Assembly (NCBI GenBank): GCA_947446645.1
Contig: CANFHA010000003.1
Coordinates: 186,001 to 250,000 of the forward strand
Length of the DNA: 64,000 nt
Direction of reading: 5' to 3'
Origin: Chitinophagaceae bacterium
GTDB taxonomy: Bacteria; Bacteroidota; Bacteroidia; Chitinophagales; Chitinophagaceae
Under the pieces are notes generated by a model. It was given only the letters and a program-made list of their open reading frames with translations. It was not told the DNA's origin and ran no database searches. Made by a program: the position numbers and the translations under genes. Below, piece by piece: positions 52,089 through 61,451 of this stretch (position 1 is its first letter; every line of letters begins with the position of its first letter).

Positions 52089-52538
52089 TTAAGCCAGCAA
52101 CTGCTTTACCATTTCTGATATCGCTTTACCATCGGTTTTGCCTGCCAGTTGTTTGCTGGCCACGCCCATTACCTTGCCCATATCTGCCGGCGACTTAGCG
52201 CCTAACTGGTCTATTATCGCTTTTACTTCCGTCCTTAGCTCATCGGCAGACATTTGCTGGGGCAGGAATTTTTCTATGATTGCCAGCTCTTCCCTTTCCT
52301 TTGCAGCAAGGTCTTCGCGGTTTTGTTTTACGAAGATGTCCAGTGAGTCGCGGCGTTGCTTAGCCATTTTCTGGAGCATCTTTAGTTCCGTAGCCTCGCT
52401 GATCTCGCCATTAGCGCCCTCTGCAGTTTTTTCAATGATTATTGCAGCCTTAATAGCACGAAGACTACGCAATGCGGCTTCATCCTTCGCGCGCATTGCG
52501 TTCTTCAACTCGTCCATTACTTTCGTTTCGAGAGACAT
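52089..52538 (-). CDS. GatB/YqeY domain protein
   Basis: 149 residues, a stand-alone YqeY domain similar to the C-terminal tRNA-binding module of GatB. N-terminal helices MSLETKVMDELKNAMRAKDE and LRSLRAIKAAIIIEK, then FLPQQMSADELRTEVKAIID, and the terminal ADMGKVMGVASKQLAGKTDG. The exact cellular role is not settled; association with tRNA or amidotransferase function is inferred from the domain. The REP-like cluster lies immediately downstream. Confidence 0.92.
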   Translation of the reverse strand: MSLETKVMDELKNAMRAKDEAALRSLRAIKAAIIIEKTAEGANGEISEATELKMLQKMAKQRRDSLDIFVKQNREDLAAKEREELAIIEKFLPQQMSADELRTEVKAIIDQLGAKSPADMGKVMGVASKQLAGKTDGKAISEMVKQLLA

Positions 52539-52698
52539 ATTTTTTTTGATGTTTTTAAGTTGTAGTTAGGAATCAGGAATTCGTTATTGGGAATGGGATC
52601 GTTGTTTTTAATGTTCAGTTCTCCACAATTGCCAGAGCAGTGTGATAGATCTCGGTATTGTACTATAATCCCAATCCTCAATTACAAAATCCAAAGAG

Positions 52699-53040
52699 CT
52701 ATGCTTTTTCAGCATCCAGCGCCGAGGTCGCTTTTTTAAGGAAGGTCTTGGCAAACTCTTTCATTTCATTTGCCAGTTCACCATTCCTTGTAGCGCGCAC
52801 ATAGGTATCAGCCATTCCGAAAAGTGTCTGGTAGAAAAAATCATTCATTTCATCTACCATCATTTTGCTGGTCCACAGGTCTATCCTCATCGCCTCTTTG
52901 TTATCACCGTCCCACAGGCCCAGCAACACAGCCTTTGCCTTCTGCCATTCGTCAACGCCGCCATCAGGCGCCATCCACTGTATTGTCTCTGGCATCTTGT
53001 CTTCTGCCAGCTCTATCTGTATGTTTATTTGTGATGTCAT
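52699..53040 (-). CDS. gldC: GldC-like gliding motility protein
   Basis: 113 residues. It matches GldC in length and pattern: INIQIELAEDKMPETIQWMA, AKAVLLGLWDGDNKEAMRID, LWTSKMMVDEMNDFFYQTLF, then MADTYVRAT and a helical end. GldC is a small cytoplasmic protein of the Bacteroidota gliding/T9SS gene set, needed for normal motility in Flavobacterium; it is also found in non-gliders. No other gld gene is in the window. The 160 bp before yqeY contain GGAATCAGGAATTC-type low-complexity sequence. Confidence 0.85.
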   Translation of the reverse strand: MTSQINIQIELAEDKMPETIQWMAPDGGVDEWQKAKAVLLGLWDGDNKEAMRIDLWTSKMMVDEMNDFFYQTLFGMADTYVRATRNGELANEMKEFAKTFLKKATSALDAEKA

Positions 53041-53112
53041 TTTTAGTGCGTACTTATCGTTTATCTATTATGTTATCAGTGTAAAACTAATCAGTTCAGT
53101 GCGAACTGCCAA

Positions 53113-53865
53113 TTACTCATCTCCACCGTCGCTGTGTGGCGTTATCGTCTTAGACCACTTATTCAGTTGCTTCACACATGCCGCAATATCCCTTGGCAAC
53201 GGGGCCTCCACGGTTATAGGTGTTCCGTCTTCTTTATTAAATTCAAGTTTGTAGGCATGCAGCGCCAGCCGGCTCAGCAAAGGTTTCTCAACTTCATCCT
53301 TGCCCGACATGTTGTATTTGCGCTTTATATTCGATAGCAGGAACGGATCTCCATCTCCATACAGCTCATCACATACCACCGGGTGGCCTATCGATTGCAT
53401 ATGCACGCGTATCTGGTGGGTCCTGCCCGTATGTATCTGGAATTGCATCAGTGCATACAGCGGCCATTGTTCCACTACCCGGTAGTCCGTCACCGCCATC
53501 TTCCCCTTCCTGTTTACCACCATTTTGCCATGCACCGCAGGGTGTTCAGCAATAGGGCTTTCTATGCGTCCCTCAGGTGGCTCTGCTATACCATATACAA
53601 GCGCCGCATAGTACTTGTTCACATCCCGCTCCTGGAACAGGATAGACAGGTACCGGTGCGCATGTTCATTTTTTGCAAAGCAGATCACCCCGCTGGTGTC
53701 CTTATCCAGGCGGTGTACTATCCATATTTTTTGGCCCAGTTTTGCTTCCAGCGTTTTGCCCAGGCTGGGCAGTTCATGGTTAAACCGGTCCGGTATCACC
53801 AGCAGGCCCGCGGGTTTGTTTACTATTATCAGGTCTTCGTCTTCGTACAGCGTCTCTATATTCAT
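53113..53865 (-). CDS. RluA-family pseudouridine synthase
   Basis: 250 residues. The catalytic motif WIVHRLDKDTSGVICFAK gives Asp54. The flanking KPAGLLVIPDRF and TGRTHQIRVHMQSIGHPVVC are diagnostic. There is no S4 domain, which is normal for the short RluA/TruC-type members. It converts specific uridines of rRNA or tRNA to pseudouridine; the target site cannot be assigned. An AAAATTCAAAA element (53870-53893) lies just upstream of its ATG, as before two other genes in the window. The ybeY stop is 42 bp upstream, so both may be co-transcribed. Confidence 0.92.
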   Translation of the reverse strand: MNIETLYEDEDLIIVNKPAGLLVIPDRFNHELPSLGKTLEAKLGQKIWIVHRLDKDTSGVICFAKNEHAHRYLSILFQERDVNKYYAALVYGIAEPPEGRIESPIAEHPAVHGKMVVNRKGKMAVTDYRVVEQWPLYALMQFQIHTGRTHQIRVHMQSIGHPVVCDELYGDGDPFLLSNIKRKYNMSGKDEVEKPLLSRLALHAYKLEFNKEDGTPITVEAPLPRDIAACVKQLNKWSKTITPHSDGGDE

Positions 53866-53869
53866 CTTA

Positions 53870-53893
53870 TTTCAAAATTCAAAAGTAAAATTC
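53870..53893. repeat. AAAATTCAAAA leader element, third copy
   Basis: TTTCAAAATTCAAAAGTAAA lies 5 bp from the ATG of the pseudouridine synthase gene. It is the same phrase and orientation relative to the start as at 37713 and 37912. Confidence 0.6.
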
Positions 53894-53906
53894 TATAACG
53901 GGAGGT

Positions 53907-54347
53907 TTATTTCTCCAGTTCCTTTTGGTACTGCTCCAGGCAATAATCTTCGTTTTCACGCATTATCTGCTGGTCTTTTTCTTTTTTGTCTTTAAACCCG
54001 CATAGGTGCAGCACACCATGAAATATTACCCGGTGCAGCTCATTCTGGTAGGTTGTTTTAAATATTTTTGCATTCTCTTTCACTCGTTCCACACTTATGT
54101 ATATTTCTCCCTCTATCGCCTTTTTCGACTCGCTGAGGTCGAAGGTAATGATATCTGTGAAGGTATCGTGGTCCAGGTAGCTCTGGTTCATCTCCAGCAG
54201 AAACTCATCACTGCAAAAGATATAGGTCAGCTCTGCGCTTGTTACACCCTTCTTATACTTGCTGATCAGGCCATCTATAAATGCAGACAGCTTAAGCTTT
54301 TGCTTTAACCCGGACTTTACTTCGTTTTCGTGAAAGGAGGAAGGCAT
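53907..54347 (-). CDS. ybeY: Endoribonuclease YbeY
   Basis: 146 residues. YbeY is a metal-dependent RNase for 16S rRNA maturation and ribosome quality control. The metal motif is RVIFHGVLHLCGFKDKKEKD with His110 and His114; the usual third ligand position (GYDH) is Asp120 here, a substitution I expect in Bacteroidota homologues. SAELTYIFCSDEFLLEMNQS and TDIITFDLSE are also typical. It lies upstream of the pseudouridine synthase gene on the same strand. Confidence 0.92.
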   Translation of the reverse strand: MPSSFHENEVKSGLKQKLKLSAFIDGLISKYKKGVTSAELTYIFCSDEFLLEMNQSYLDHDTFTDIITFDLSESKKAIEGEIYISVERVKENAKIFKTTYQNELHRVIFHGVLHLCGFKDKKEKDQQIMRENEDYCLEQYQKELEK

Positions 54348-54598
54348 AATAAGGATTTTTAATATTCAGTATTTGATCTGTATTTTGAGGTTTGAATGCA
54401 AGCACTGGGTATCATAGGCAAAGGGATAAAAAGGCGCAACAACAGGCCGCCTTTTATTGATATAGTAGGCCCGGTTTTCTCTTATTTTAGAGGACAAAGA
54501 TAGCATTTATAGAACTATTGAATATGCATTGCTCTCCCTTAGCGGCATATCATTCCTCCATTGCCTCATTATTGTGTAATTTGCTTCAAAATACTTTT

Positions 54599-55978
54599 AT
54601 GTCCCGTAAGGTTACAATATTGGGTGCCGGTTTGGTCGGCTCCCTGCTGGCTGTCGTGCTCCGCAAGCGTGGTCACCATGTGTCTGTCTATGAACGCCGT
54701 CCTGATATGCGCGCAGCAAATGTGTCGGCAGGCAGATCTATCAACCTGGCCATGAGTGCCCGTGGCTGGAAAGCGCTGGAGCTGGCCGGGTTAAAAAACG
54801 AAATGGAAGCCTTGGCTATCCCCATGTATGGCCGCTACCTGCACCAGCCTGATGGGCAAACCGCCTTCCAGCCCTATAGTAAGAACAATGAAGCAATATA
54901 TTCCGTAAGCCGCGGTGAGCTCAATAAAAAATTGATGACACTGGCCGAAGACAACGGAGCCCATATCAACTTTGAGCATCGTTGCACTCAGGTACACGTT
55001 GAGAATAATCATGTTCATTTCCATCACGATCATAATGGAACAATAGTAGCAAGCGACCTCCTGTTTGGCGCTGATGGTGCATTCTCCGCATTGCGCGAGA
55101 GCTATACGCGATTGAACAGGGTAAATGCCCGGCAGATGTACCTTGAGTATGGCTACAAAGAGCTGTGCATACTCCCCGGCGCAAGCGGCGAGTGGGTTAT
55201 GGAAAAAAATGCCCTGCATATCTGGCCGCGTGGCAATTATATGATGATAGCATTGCCTAATACCGATGGCACGTTCACATGCACATTATTCATGCCTTTT
55301 GAAGGGGATATTTCTTTTGAAAAGCTGAAAACGAAGGACGACGTAACTGCTTTGTTCGACAAACAGTTTGCAGATGCTAAGGCGCTCATGCCGGGTTTGC
55401 TCGATGACTTTTTTACTAATCCTACTTCATCGCTCGTTACTACACACATATTCCCATGGCACTACAAAGATAAAAGTGCGCTGATAGGCGATGCCGCACA
55501 TGCCATTGTGCCTTTCTACGGCCAGGGCATGAACGCAGGCTTTGAAGATGTAACCGTATTAGCTGGTTTAATGGATGAATATGGTGACGACTGGCAAACC
55601 ATACTGTCCGCCTACGAGGCCAAACGAAAGCCAAATGGCGATGCCGTGGCTGACCTGGCGCTGAACAATTTTATAGAGATGCGCGATAAGGTAGCTGACC
55701 CAATGTTCCTGGAACGGAAGAAAATAGAAAAGGAACTGGGTAAGCGATATCCTGATCAGTTTATCTCTGTTTACGAAATGGTGTCCTTTAGCCATATACC
55801 TTACAGCACTGCCCTGCAATGTATTCAGGCGCAGGATCACTTACTGCAGCGCATAATGAGTGAGGGCGATTTCACTGTCAATTCAGGGAATGCTGAATTT
55901 TGTGCTAACTTGGACACATGGGTTACAGAGTATTACAATGCGGTGCAGCAACTGGATTTTGGAAATGAAGCCCGCTAA
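54599..55978 (+). CDS. kmo: Kynurenine 3-monooxygenase
   Basis: 459 residues from ATG 54599, which begins directly at the FAD-binding motif VTILGAGLVGSLLAVVLRKR; a longer in-frame start at 54518 adds 27 implausible residues. Further landmarks: GRSINLAMSARGWKALELAG, the LLFGADGAFSALRESY segment, and the DG/GD motif ALIGDAAHAIVPFYGQGMNA. The enzyme hydroxylates L-kynurenine to 3-hydroxykynurenine, toward quinolinate and NAD. No other kynurenine-pathway gene is adjacent. The stop overlaps the recJ start by 14 bp. Confidence 0.92.
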   Translation: MSRKVTILGAGLVGSLLAVVLRKRGHHVSVYERRPDMRAANVSAGRSINLAMSARGWKALELAGLKNEMEALAIPMYGRYLHQPDGQTAFQPYSKNNEAIYSVSRGELNKKLMTLAEDNGAHINFEHRCTQVHVENNHVHFHHDHNGTIVASDLLFGADGAFSALRESYTRLNRVNARQMYLEYGYKELCILPGASGEWVMEKNALHIWPRGNYMMIALPNTDGTFTCTLFMPFEGDISFEKLKTKDDVTALFDKQFADAKALMPGLLDDFFTNPTSSLVTTHIFPWHYKDKSALIGDAAHAIVPFYGQGMNAGFEDVTVLAGLMDEYGDDWQTILSAYEAKRKPNGDAVADLALNNFIEMRDKVADPMFLERKKIEKELGKRYPDQFISVYEMVSFSHIPYSTALQCIQAQDHLLQRIMSEGDFTVNSGNAEFCANLDTWVTEYYNAVQQLDFGNEAR

Positions 55979-57680
55979 GAGATGGACGGTAAGGCCGGTG
56001 GATGAATTGGTCGTGAACAGGCTTGGTGAAGACCTGAAAGTTAATCCCGCTATATGCAGGGTGCTCGCGCTCAGGGGGGTAAAAGATTACGACAGCGCAA
56101 AATTGTTCTTCCGTCCTGAGCTTTCTCAGCTGCACGATCCTTTCATCATGAAGGGCATGAAGAAGGCCGTAGACCGCATTAACGAAGGCATAGAATGGCA
56201 CGAGCGCATAATGGTGTATGGCGACTACGACGTAGACGGCACCACTGCCGTTTCTCTAGTATACTCCTTTCTGAAGCAGAAGTATAAAGGCGAGCTCTCT
56301 TATTATATTCCGCATCGCTACCGCGAGGGGTACGGTATCTCAAAACAAGGTATCGATTATGCCCATGGCAATGGCTATACGCTGCTGATAACGCTGGACT
56401 GTGGTATAAAATCCGTAGAGATGATCACCTATGCCCAGTCCCTTGGCATAGATGTCATTGTATGCGATCACCACTTACCCGATGCACACTTACCTCCGGC
56501 TTTTGCCATTCTCAACCCCAAACAATCAGATTGCAAATATCCTTACAAGGAGCTTAGTGGCTGTGGTATTGGTTTCAAGCTGGCACAGGCGCTCGCCATG
56601 CACTGGAAGCAACCTGCAGAAAGTGTATACCAATACCTGGACCTCGTGGCCACCAGCATTGCGGCAGATATAGTACCCATGGATGGTGAGAATCGTATAC
56701 TGGCTTACTACGGTATAAAACGAATAAATGAATCTCCATGCCTGGCTATTTCTACGCTAAAAGAGTTGGGCGGAGTTACCAAAGCACTTACCATATCAGA
56801 CCTTGTATTTGTAATTGGTCCCCGTGTTAACGCAGCCGGCAGAATGGACGATGCTCGCAAGGCTGTAGAGTTTTTTATAGAAACAGATCCGGAAAAAATT
56901 CAATCGCTTGCAGCGGCCCTCCATTCTGATAATGATGACCGCAAGGAAGTAGACAAATCAACAACAGAAGAAGCCCTTGCTATACTCGACCGCGACATAA
57001 AATTACAACGTAGGAAGTCCACCGTTCTGTACCGGTCTCACTGGCACAAGGGTGTCGTCGGTATCGTCGCCTCTCGCCTCATCGATCATTATTACCGGCC
57101 TACCATTATGCTTACCAATGCCAATGGCAAAGCTACAGGCTCCGCGCGCTCCGTATCTGGTTTCAATATTTATGAGGCCATACATGAGTGCCGCGACCTG
57201 CTGGAAAACTATGGTGGCCACTTCTACGCCGCAGGTATGACCATGGCAGAGGGCCGTGTTGATGAATTTATTGAGCGGTTTGAGCAAATAGTATCCTCCA
57301 CCATAACCGATGAGCAGCAGGTGCCGGAGATAGTGATAGATGCTGAGATACCATTGACGTTGGTAAAGCCCGCCTTTTACAACCTGCTGAAGCAACTGGA
57401 ACCATTTGGCCCGGCAAATATGAAGCCCATATTTGTTACCCGCAACCTCTATGACTACCAGGGCTCCTCCAATATTGTGAAAGAGCTGCACCTGCGCATA
57501 GTTGCCCATCAAAAGAATGGCGCTATTATAGAGGGTATAGGCTTTGGCCTCGGCGACAAGTACGAGATCGTAAGAAACGGCCCGTTTGATATGGTCTACA
57601 ACATAGAAGAGAACGAACACAATGGGAATATCAAAGTGCAGGTGAAAGTGGTGGATATACGACCGGCCAGTAACCTTTAG
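55965..57680 (+). CDS. recJ: Single-stranded-DNA-specific exonuclease RecJ
   Basis: 571 residues from ATG 55965. DHH-superfamily motifs are clear: MVYGDYDVDGTTAVSLVYSF (about 83-102), LITLDCGIKS, VIVCDHHLPD with the DHH triad at 168-170, NPKQSDC, and LSGCGIGFKLAQAL. The DHHA1 domain contains SARSVSGFNIYEAI and GGHFYAAGMTM, and a C-terminal OB-like domain follows. RecJ resects 5' single-stranded ends in recombination and repair. It overlaps kmo by 14 bp, so translation is coupled although the functions are unrelated. Confidence 0.95.
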   Translation: MKPAKRWTVRPVDELVVNRLGEDLKVNPAICRVLALRGVKDYDSAKLFFRPELSQLHDPFIMKGMKKAVDRINEGIEWHERIMVYGDYDVDGTTAVSLVYSFLKQKYKGELSYYIPHRYREGYGISKQGIDYAHGNGYTLLITLDCGIKSVEMITYAQSLGIDVIVCDHHLPDAHLPPAFAILNPKQSDCKYPYKELSGCGIGFKLAQALAMHWKQPAESVYQYLDLVATSIAADIVPMDGENRILAYYGIKRINESPCLAISTLKELGGVTKALTISDLVFVIGPRVNAAGRMDDARKAVEFFIETDPEKIQSLAAALHSDNDDRKEVDKSTTEEALAILDRDIKLQRRKSTVLYRSHWHKGVVGIVASRLIDHYYRPTIMLTNANGKATGSARSVSGFNIYEAIHECRDLLENYGGHFYAAGMTMAEGRVDEFIERFEQIVSSTITDEQQVPEIVIDAEIPLTLVKPAFYNLLKQLEPFGPANMKPIFVTRNLYDYQGSSNIVKELHLRIVAHQKNGAIIEGIGFGLGDKYEIVRNGPFDMVYNIEENEHNGNIKVQVKVVDIRPASNL

Positions 57681-57752
57681 TTAGTTTTTTACTTATATTT
57701 ACAGAATCGCTTGCAACATTTGCCTATTAATTCACTTCAAAAACTAACGAAA

Positions 57753-58178
57753 ATGAAAAAAGTATTTGTTATAGCCGCTTTAATTGCTGCCATACCGGCC
57801 TTTGCTCAGAAGATGGATGCATCTAAAGTGCCGGCACCCGTTAAGGCTACCTTCTCCAAAACCTTTGCCACAGTGAAAGATGCAAAGTGGGAAAAGGAGA
57901 ATGGAAATTTCGAGGCAAATTTCACCCAGTTTGGCACAAAAATGTCTGCCACTTTTGATGCCAATGGCGCATGGTTAGAAACCGAAAATGCAATAGCAGT
58001 AAATGCTCTGCCGCCTGCTGCTGCAAGCTACCTGGCAACAAACTATAAAGGTGAAAAAATAAAGGGCGCAGCCAAACTAAAAATGGCAAATGGAGAAACG
58101 CACTACGAAGCTGAAGTAAAAGGCATTGACGTATTATTCGACAGTAATGGGAAATTTATAAAAACTCAAAAGGACTAA
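57753..58178 (+). CDS. Secreted PepSY-like domain protein
   Basis: 141 residues from ATG 57753 (MKKVFVIAALIAAIPAFAQK is a clean signal peptide). The mature part holds two PepSY-like halves of the PF11396/DUF2874 type: VPAPVKATFSKTFATVKDAK, WEKENGNFEANF, then LPPAAASYLATNYKGEKIKG and THYEAEVKGIDVLFDSNGKF. Such proteins are periplasmic and may bind peptides or metal ligands. It is the first gene of a three-gene operon: the YncE-like gene starts 2 bp after its stop. TATATTTA upstream is a possible -7 box. Confidence 0.68.
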   Translation: MKKVFVIAALIAAIPAFAQKMDASKVPAPVKATFSKTFATVKDAKWEKENGNFEANFTQFGTKMSATFDANGAWLETENAIAVNALPPAAASYLATNYKGEKIKGAAKLKMANGETHYEAEVKGIDVLFDSNGKFIKTQKD

Positions 58179-58180
58179 CG

Positions 58181-59200
58181 ATGAACTATTTTAAGTTATT
58201 AGCGGTTGCAGCACTGGCGGGTACTTCAGTAAATGTTGCCTGCGCGCAAGGCACAAAATACCATGTAGTCAACACCTTCCATATCCCCAGCCCTGGCGGG
58301 TGGGACTACATCGCATTAAACCCGGTAAACGATAACATCTACGTCTCGCACGGCACACAGGTAAATATCCTCAATAAGAATTCCGGCGACTCAGTAGGTG
58401 TAATAGCTAACACTACCGGCGTTCACGGTATCGCATTCGCCCCTGAGTTTAAAAAAGGCTTCACCAGCAATGGTCGTCTCAACACCGCAACTGTATTTGA
58501 GATAAATACTAATGCCGTGCTGGGAGAAGTTAAAACGGGGGAAAATCCTGATGCCATTATGTATGACCCTTTTTCTAAAAAGATATACGTATGCAACGGG
58601 CGTAGCAAGGACCTTACTGTTATAGATCCCGCTACCAACGAGGTAGTGAAAACTATTGAACTCGGCGGTAAACCGGAAACGGCCGTAAGCGATGAGGCAG
58701 GCAATCTGTACATAAATATCGAAGACAAAAGCGAGATCGCTGTGGTGAATGCAAAGACCTACGCAGTAACGGCCCGCTGGAAAACCGGCGCTGGTAAAGA
58801 ACCATCGGGACTGGCAATAGATAGAAAAACCAAGCGTCTTTTTGCTGGCTGCGATAATAAGCTGTTGGTAGTAATGAATGCAGAAAATGGCAAGGTCGTA
58901 AAAGAGTTGCCGATAGGCGATGGCTGCGATGGTGTTGTTTTTGATGCTGGTACAGGCAATATTTTTAGCTCCAACGGTGAGGGCACACTTACCGTCATTC
59001 ACGAAAAGTCAGCCAGGGATTTCGAGGTAGTAGAAAACGTAACAACAAAGAAGGGCGCACGTACTTCTGCCATCGACGAGAAGACGCACAAGGTATACCT
59101 GCCCACAGCAGATTTTCTGCCACCTAATCCAGAAGACAAGGGCAAAAGGCCAGGAACCGTACCGGGATCATTCCAGGTGCTGGTAGTGGGCAATGAATAG
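58181..59200 (+). CDS. YncE-like secreted beta-propeller protein
   Basis: 339 residues. Signal peptide ending near NVACA. About seven propeller blades recur every 40 or so residues, with NIYVSHG, KIYVCNGRSKDLTVIDPATN, GNLYINIEDKSEIAVVNAKT, KRLFAGCDNKLLVVMNAENG and GNIFSSNGEGTLTVIHEKSA. This fits the YncE/YVTN family of periplasmic propellers. In E. coli, yncE is paired with the TonB receptor gene yncD; here a TonB receptor gene overlaps the 3' end by 8 bp, so the same pairing is conserved. It may present or bind the receptor's substrate. Confidence 0.82.
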   Translation: MNYFKLLAVAALAGTSVNVACAQGTKYHVVNTFHIPSPGGWDYIALNPVNDNIYVSHGTQVNILNKNSGDSVGVIANTTGVHGIAFAPEFKKGFTSNGRLNTATVFEINTNAVLGEVKTGENPDAIMYDPFSKKIYVCNGRSKDLTVIDPATNEVVKTIELGGKPETAVSDEAGNLYINIEDKSEIAVVNAKTYAVTARWKTGAGKEPSGLAIDRKTKRLFAGCDNKLLVVMNAENGKVVKELPIGDGCDGVVFDAGTGNIFSSNGEGTLTVIHEKSARDFEVVENVTTKKGARTSAIDEKTHKVYLPTADFLPPNPEDKGKRPGTVPGSFQVLVVGNE

Positions 59201-61412
59201 ATTCGTACTTCCAAATTTACATAACATGTCTGCCGCTCGGTATATACTTGTTGCATCGTTGTTACTGTTTTTTGCAGTCACAGTAAGTGCGCAACACACC
59301 TTTAAAGCTATCTTCAGGGACAAGGCAACACACTTGCCCATGCCTGGCGTTATTGTTGGCGATAAGCTTGGCCACGGTGCCACAACGGACGACAGCGGCA
59401 AAGTAACCATCCCGGGCCTCAGCCTGAGCATAGATACATTCTATGTCTCATTCATTGGTTATGAGCCGGAGACTATAGTTACCCATTTTGATGACATTTC
59501 TACTCGCGAAGTGCTGCTTACAGCTAACGATAAAGAGCTGGAGGAAGTAGTATTCGTTTCGTCTACCCGCACCAATGAGCGCATAGAGAATGCACCAATG
59601 AAAGTGGAGGTGCTTGGAAAGGAAGAAATGGATGAGGAGAATACCATCAGGCCAGCGAACATTGCCAGTATACTGGGCGATGTAAGTGGTGTACAGATAC
59701 AGCAGTCTTCTGCCACATCCGGTAACACCAATGTTCGCATACAGGGCCTCAATGGCCAGTACACCCAGATACTGCGAGACGGCATGCCGCTCTATGATGG
59801 CTTCTCCGGTGGGTTTGGCATATTGCAGATACCCCCGCTGGATCTTCGCCAGGTAGAATTGATCAAAGGTTCTGCATCTACGCTTTATGGCGGTGGCGCC
59901 ATAGCCGGGCTCATAAACCTTATTTCCAAACGGCCCACTGACGAACAGGAAGCCATTTTCACGCTCAATGCTACTACGCTGCAGGAGCAGGATGTTAACG
60001 CCTATTTCGCAAAGCGCTACAAAAAGATTGGCTACACCTTTTTTGCCGGCTACACCCACCAGGATGCGGTCGATGTAGATCACGATGGTTTCTCTGACGT
60101 GCCGCAGCTCAATACATTCACCCTGCACCCCCGTCTGTTCTTTTATCCCGATGATAAATCATCACTCATTGTCGGCTACAATGGCACCTTTGAGAAGCGC
60201 TATGGTGGCGATATACAGGTCATAAATCACCTGCCCGATGCTCAGCATCAGTACTTTGAAAAGAACATCACAACTAGAAATACAGGCGAGCTCATTTTTG
60301 AGCGCACACTTCTAGGTGCCGCCAGGCTCACGGTTAAAGGGAGTTACAGCTCTTTTGGCCGCGATATAATCACCAACCTCGATAACATTAATGGCAATCA
60401 GGCTAATTATTATTCCGAGGCTTCTGTCTTCATACCTCAGAAAAACAACAGCATTGTAGCGGGGTTAAATACTACTGGCAATAAATTCAGAAAGCTGCCC
60501 GGCTCTGATAGTATCGCCCTGAATGATTTTCATAACAACACCGTTGGTGCATTCGCTCAATATACCCTGCACCTTCCTGCGCAAACCACGCTGGAGGCAG
60601 GCTTGCGTGGAGATCATACCGATAATTACGGCAATTTTATTTTACCGCGTATTGCCATCTTTCACCGGTTCAATGAAACATGGGCCTCGCGCGCAGGTGC
60701 TGGTTTCGGCTATAAAATACCCAGTGCGCTTGAGGTGCAGGTAATTGATTATCCCATGCAGGATCTTCAGCCGCTACCAGCAGGTATTAAAGCAGAACGC
60801 TCTATCGGTTATAACATCGAAGGCAACTTTAAAAAAGAGATCGGCAAAGATGCAAACCTGTTCATCAATCATGCTTTCTTTCTTACACAGGTCACAGACC
60901 CCGTCATTGCTACGCAGTTGCCCATACAGCAGGTCATTTTCAGCAATGGCGATAAGCCGGTTATAACCATGGGGTTTGATACCTATATAAAGGTCACCAT
61001 ACACAAGCTGGAACTTTACGTCGGGTACACTTATACCGACGCAAAACGCAAATACCTGCAGCACGACCAATTCCTGCCCCTTACGCCGCGCCATAGGTGC
61101 GCCTTTACTGCCGTGCATACATTCGGTGAGCAGTGGCGTGTAGGCCTAGAGGGCTCATATGTAGGCATGCAATCCCGCGATGGCGATAGCAACACCCAGC
61201 CGTACTTCTTTGCTGCACTTATGGTAGAGCGCAAAATTGGCAAAAAGATAAGTGTAGTAATTAATTGCGAAAACCTGTTCGACTACCGCCAAACGAGATT
61301 TGAAAAGATATACACCGGTTCCATTACAGACCCTACTTTCAAGCCATTGTGGGCGCCCATAGACGGCAGGGTAGTGAACCTCTCCGTGAGAATTACTCCG
61401 TTTAGAAAATAA
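59193..61412 (+). CDS. TonB-dependent outer-membrane receptor
   Basis: 739 residues; ATG 59193 overlaps the YncE stop (ATGAATAG), and a second ATG at 59226 begins the hydrophobic signal. Order: signal (about 12-33), carboxypeptidase-regulatory-like domain (about 36-112), plug (about 125-245, NVRIQGLNGQYTQILRDGMP, IELIKGSASTLYGGGAIAGL-type region) and a beta barrel ending in VNLSVRITPFRK with terminal aromatic pattern. There is no SusD partner, so it is an iron-chelate, vitamin or metal-type receptor and not a SusC glycan porin. The adjacent YncE-like and PepSY-like genes suggest a metal or peptide ligand; the substrate is unknown. Confidence 0.9.
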   Translation: MNRFVLPNLHNMSAARYILVASLLLFFAVTVSAQHTFKAIFRDKATHLPMPGVIVGDKLGHGATTDDSGKVTIPGLSLSIDTFYVSFIGYEPETIVTHFDDISTREVLLTANDKELEEVVFVSSTRTNERIENAPMKVEVLGKEEMDEENTIRPANIASILGDVSGVQIQQSSATSGNTNVRIQGLNGQYTQILRDGMPLYDGFSGGFGILQIPPLDLRQVELIKGSASTLYGGGAIAGLINLISKRPTDEQEAIFTLNATTLQEQDVNAYFAKRYKKIGYTFFAGYTHQDAVDVDHDGFSDVPQLNTFTLHPRLFFYPDDKSSLIVGYNGTFEKRYGGDIQVINHLPDAQHQYFEKNITTRNTGELIFERTLLGAARLTVKGSYSSFGRDIITNLDNINGNQANYYSEASVFIPQKNNSIVAGLNTTGNKFRKLPGSDSIALNDFHNNTVGAFAQYTLHLPAQTTLEAGLRGDHTDNYGNFILPRIAIFHRFNETWASRAGAGFGYKIPSALEVQVIDYPMQDLQPLPAGIKAERSIGYNIEGNFKKEIGKDANLFINHAFFLTQVTDPVIATQLPIQQVIFSNGDKPVITMGFDTYIKVTIHKLELYVGYTYTDAKRKYLQHDQFLPLTPRHRCAFTAVHTFGEQWRVGLEGSYVGMQSRDGDSNTQPYFFAALMVERKIGKKISVVINCENLFDYRQTRFEKIYTGSITDPTFKPLWAPIDGRVVNLSVRITPFRK

Positions 61413-61451
61413 GTGCTTTATGTGTAGTGCCTGCCAATCTTGCGGATTAAC

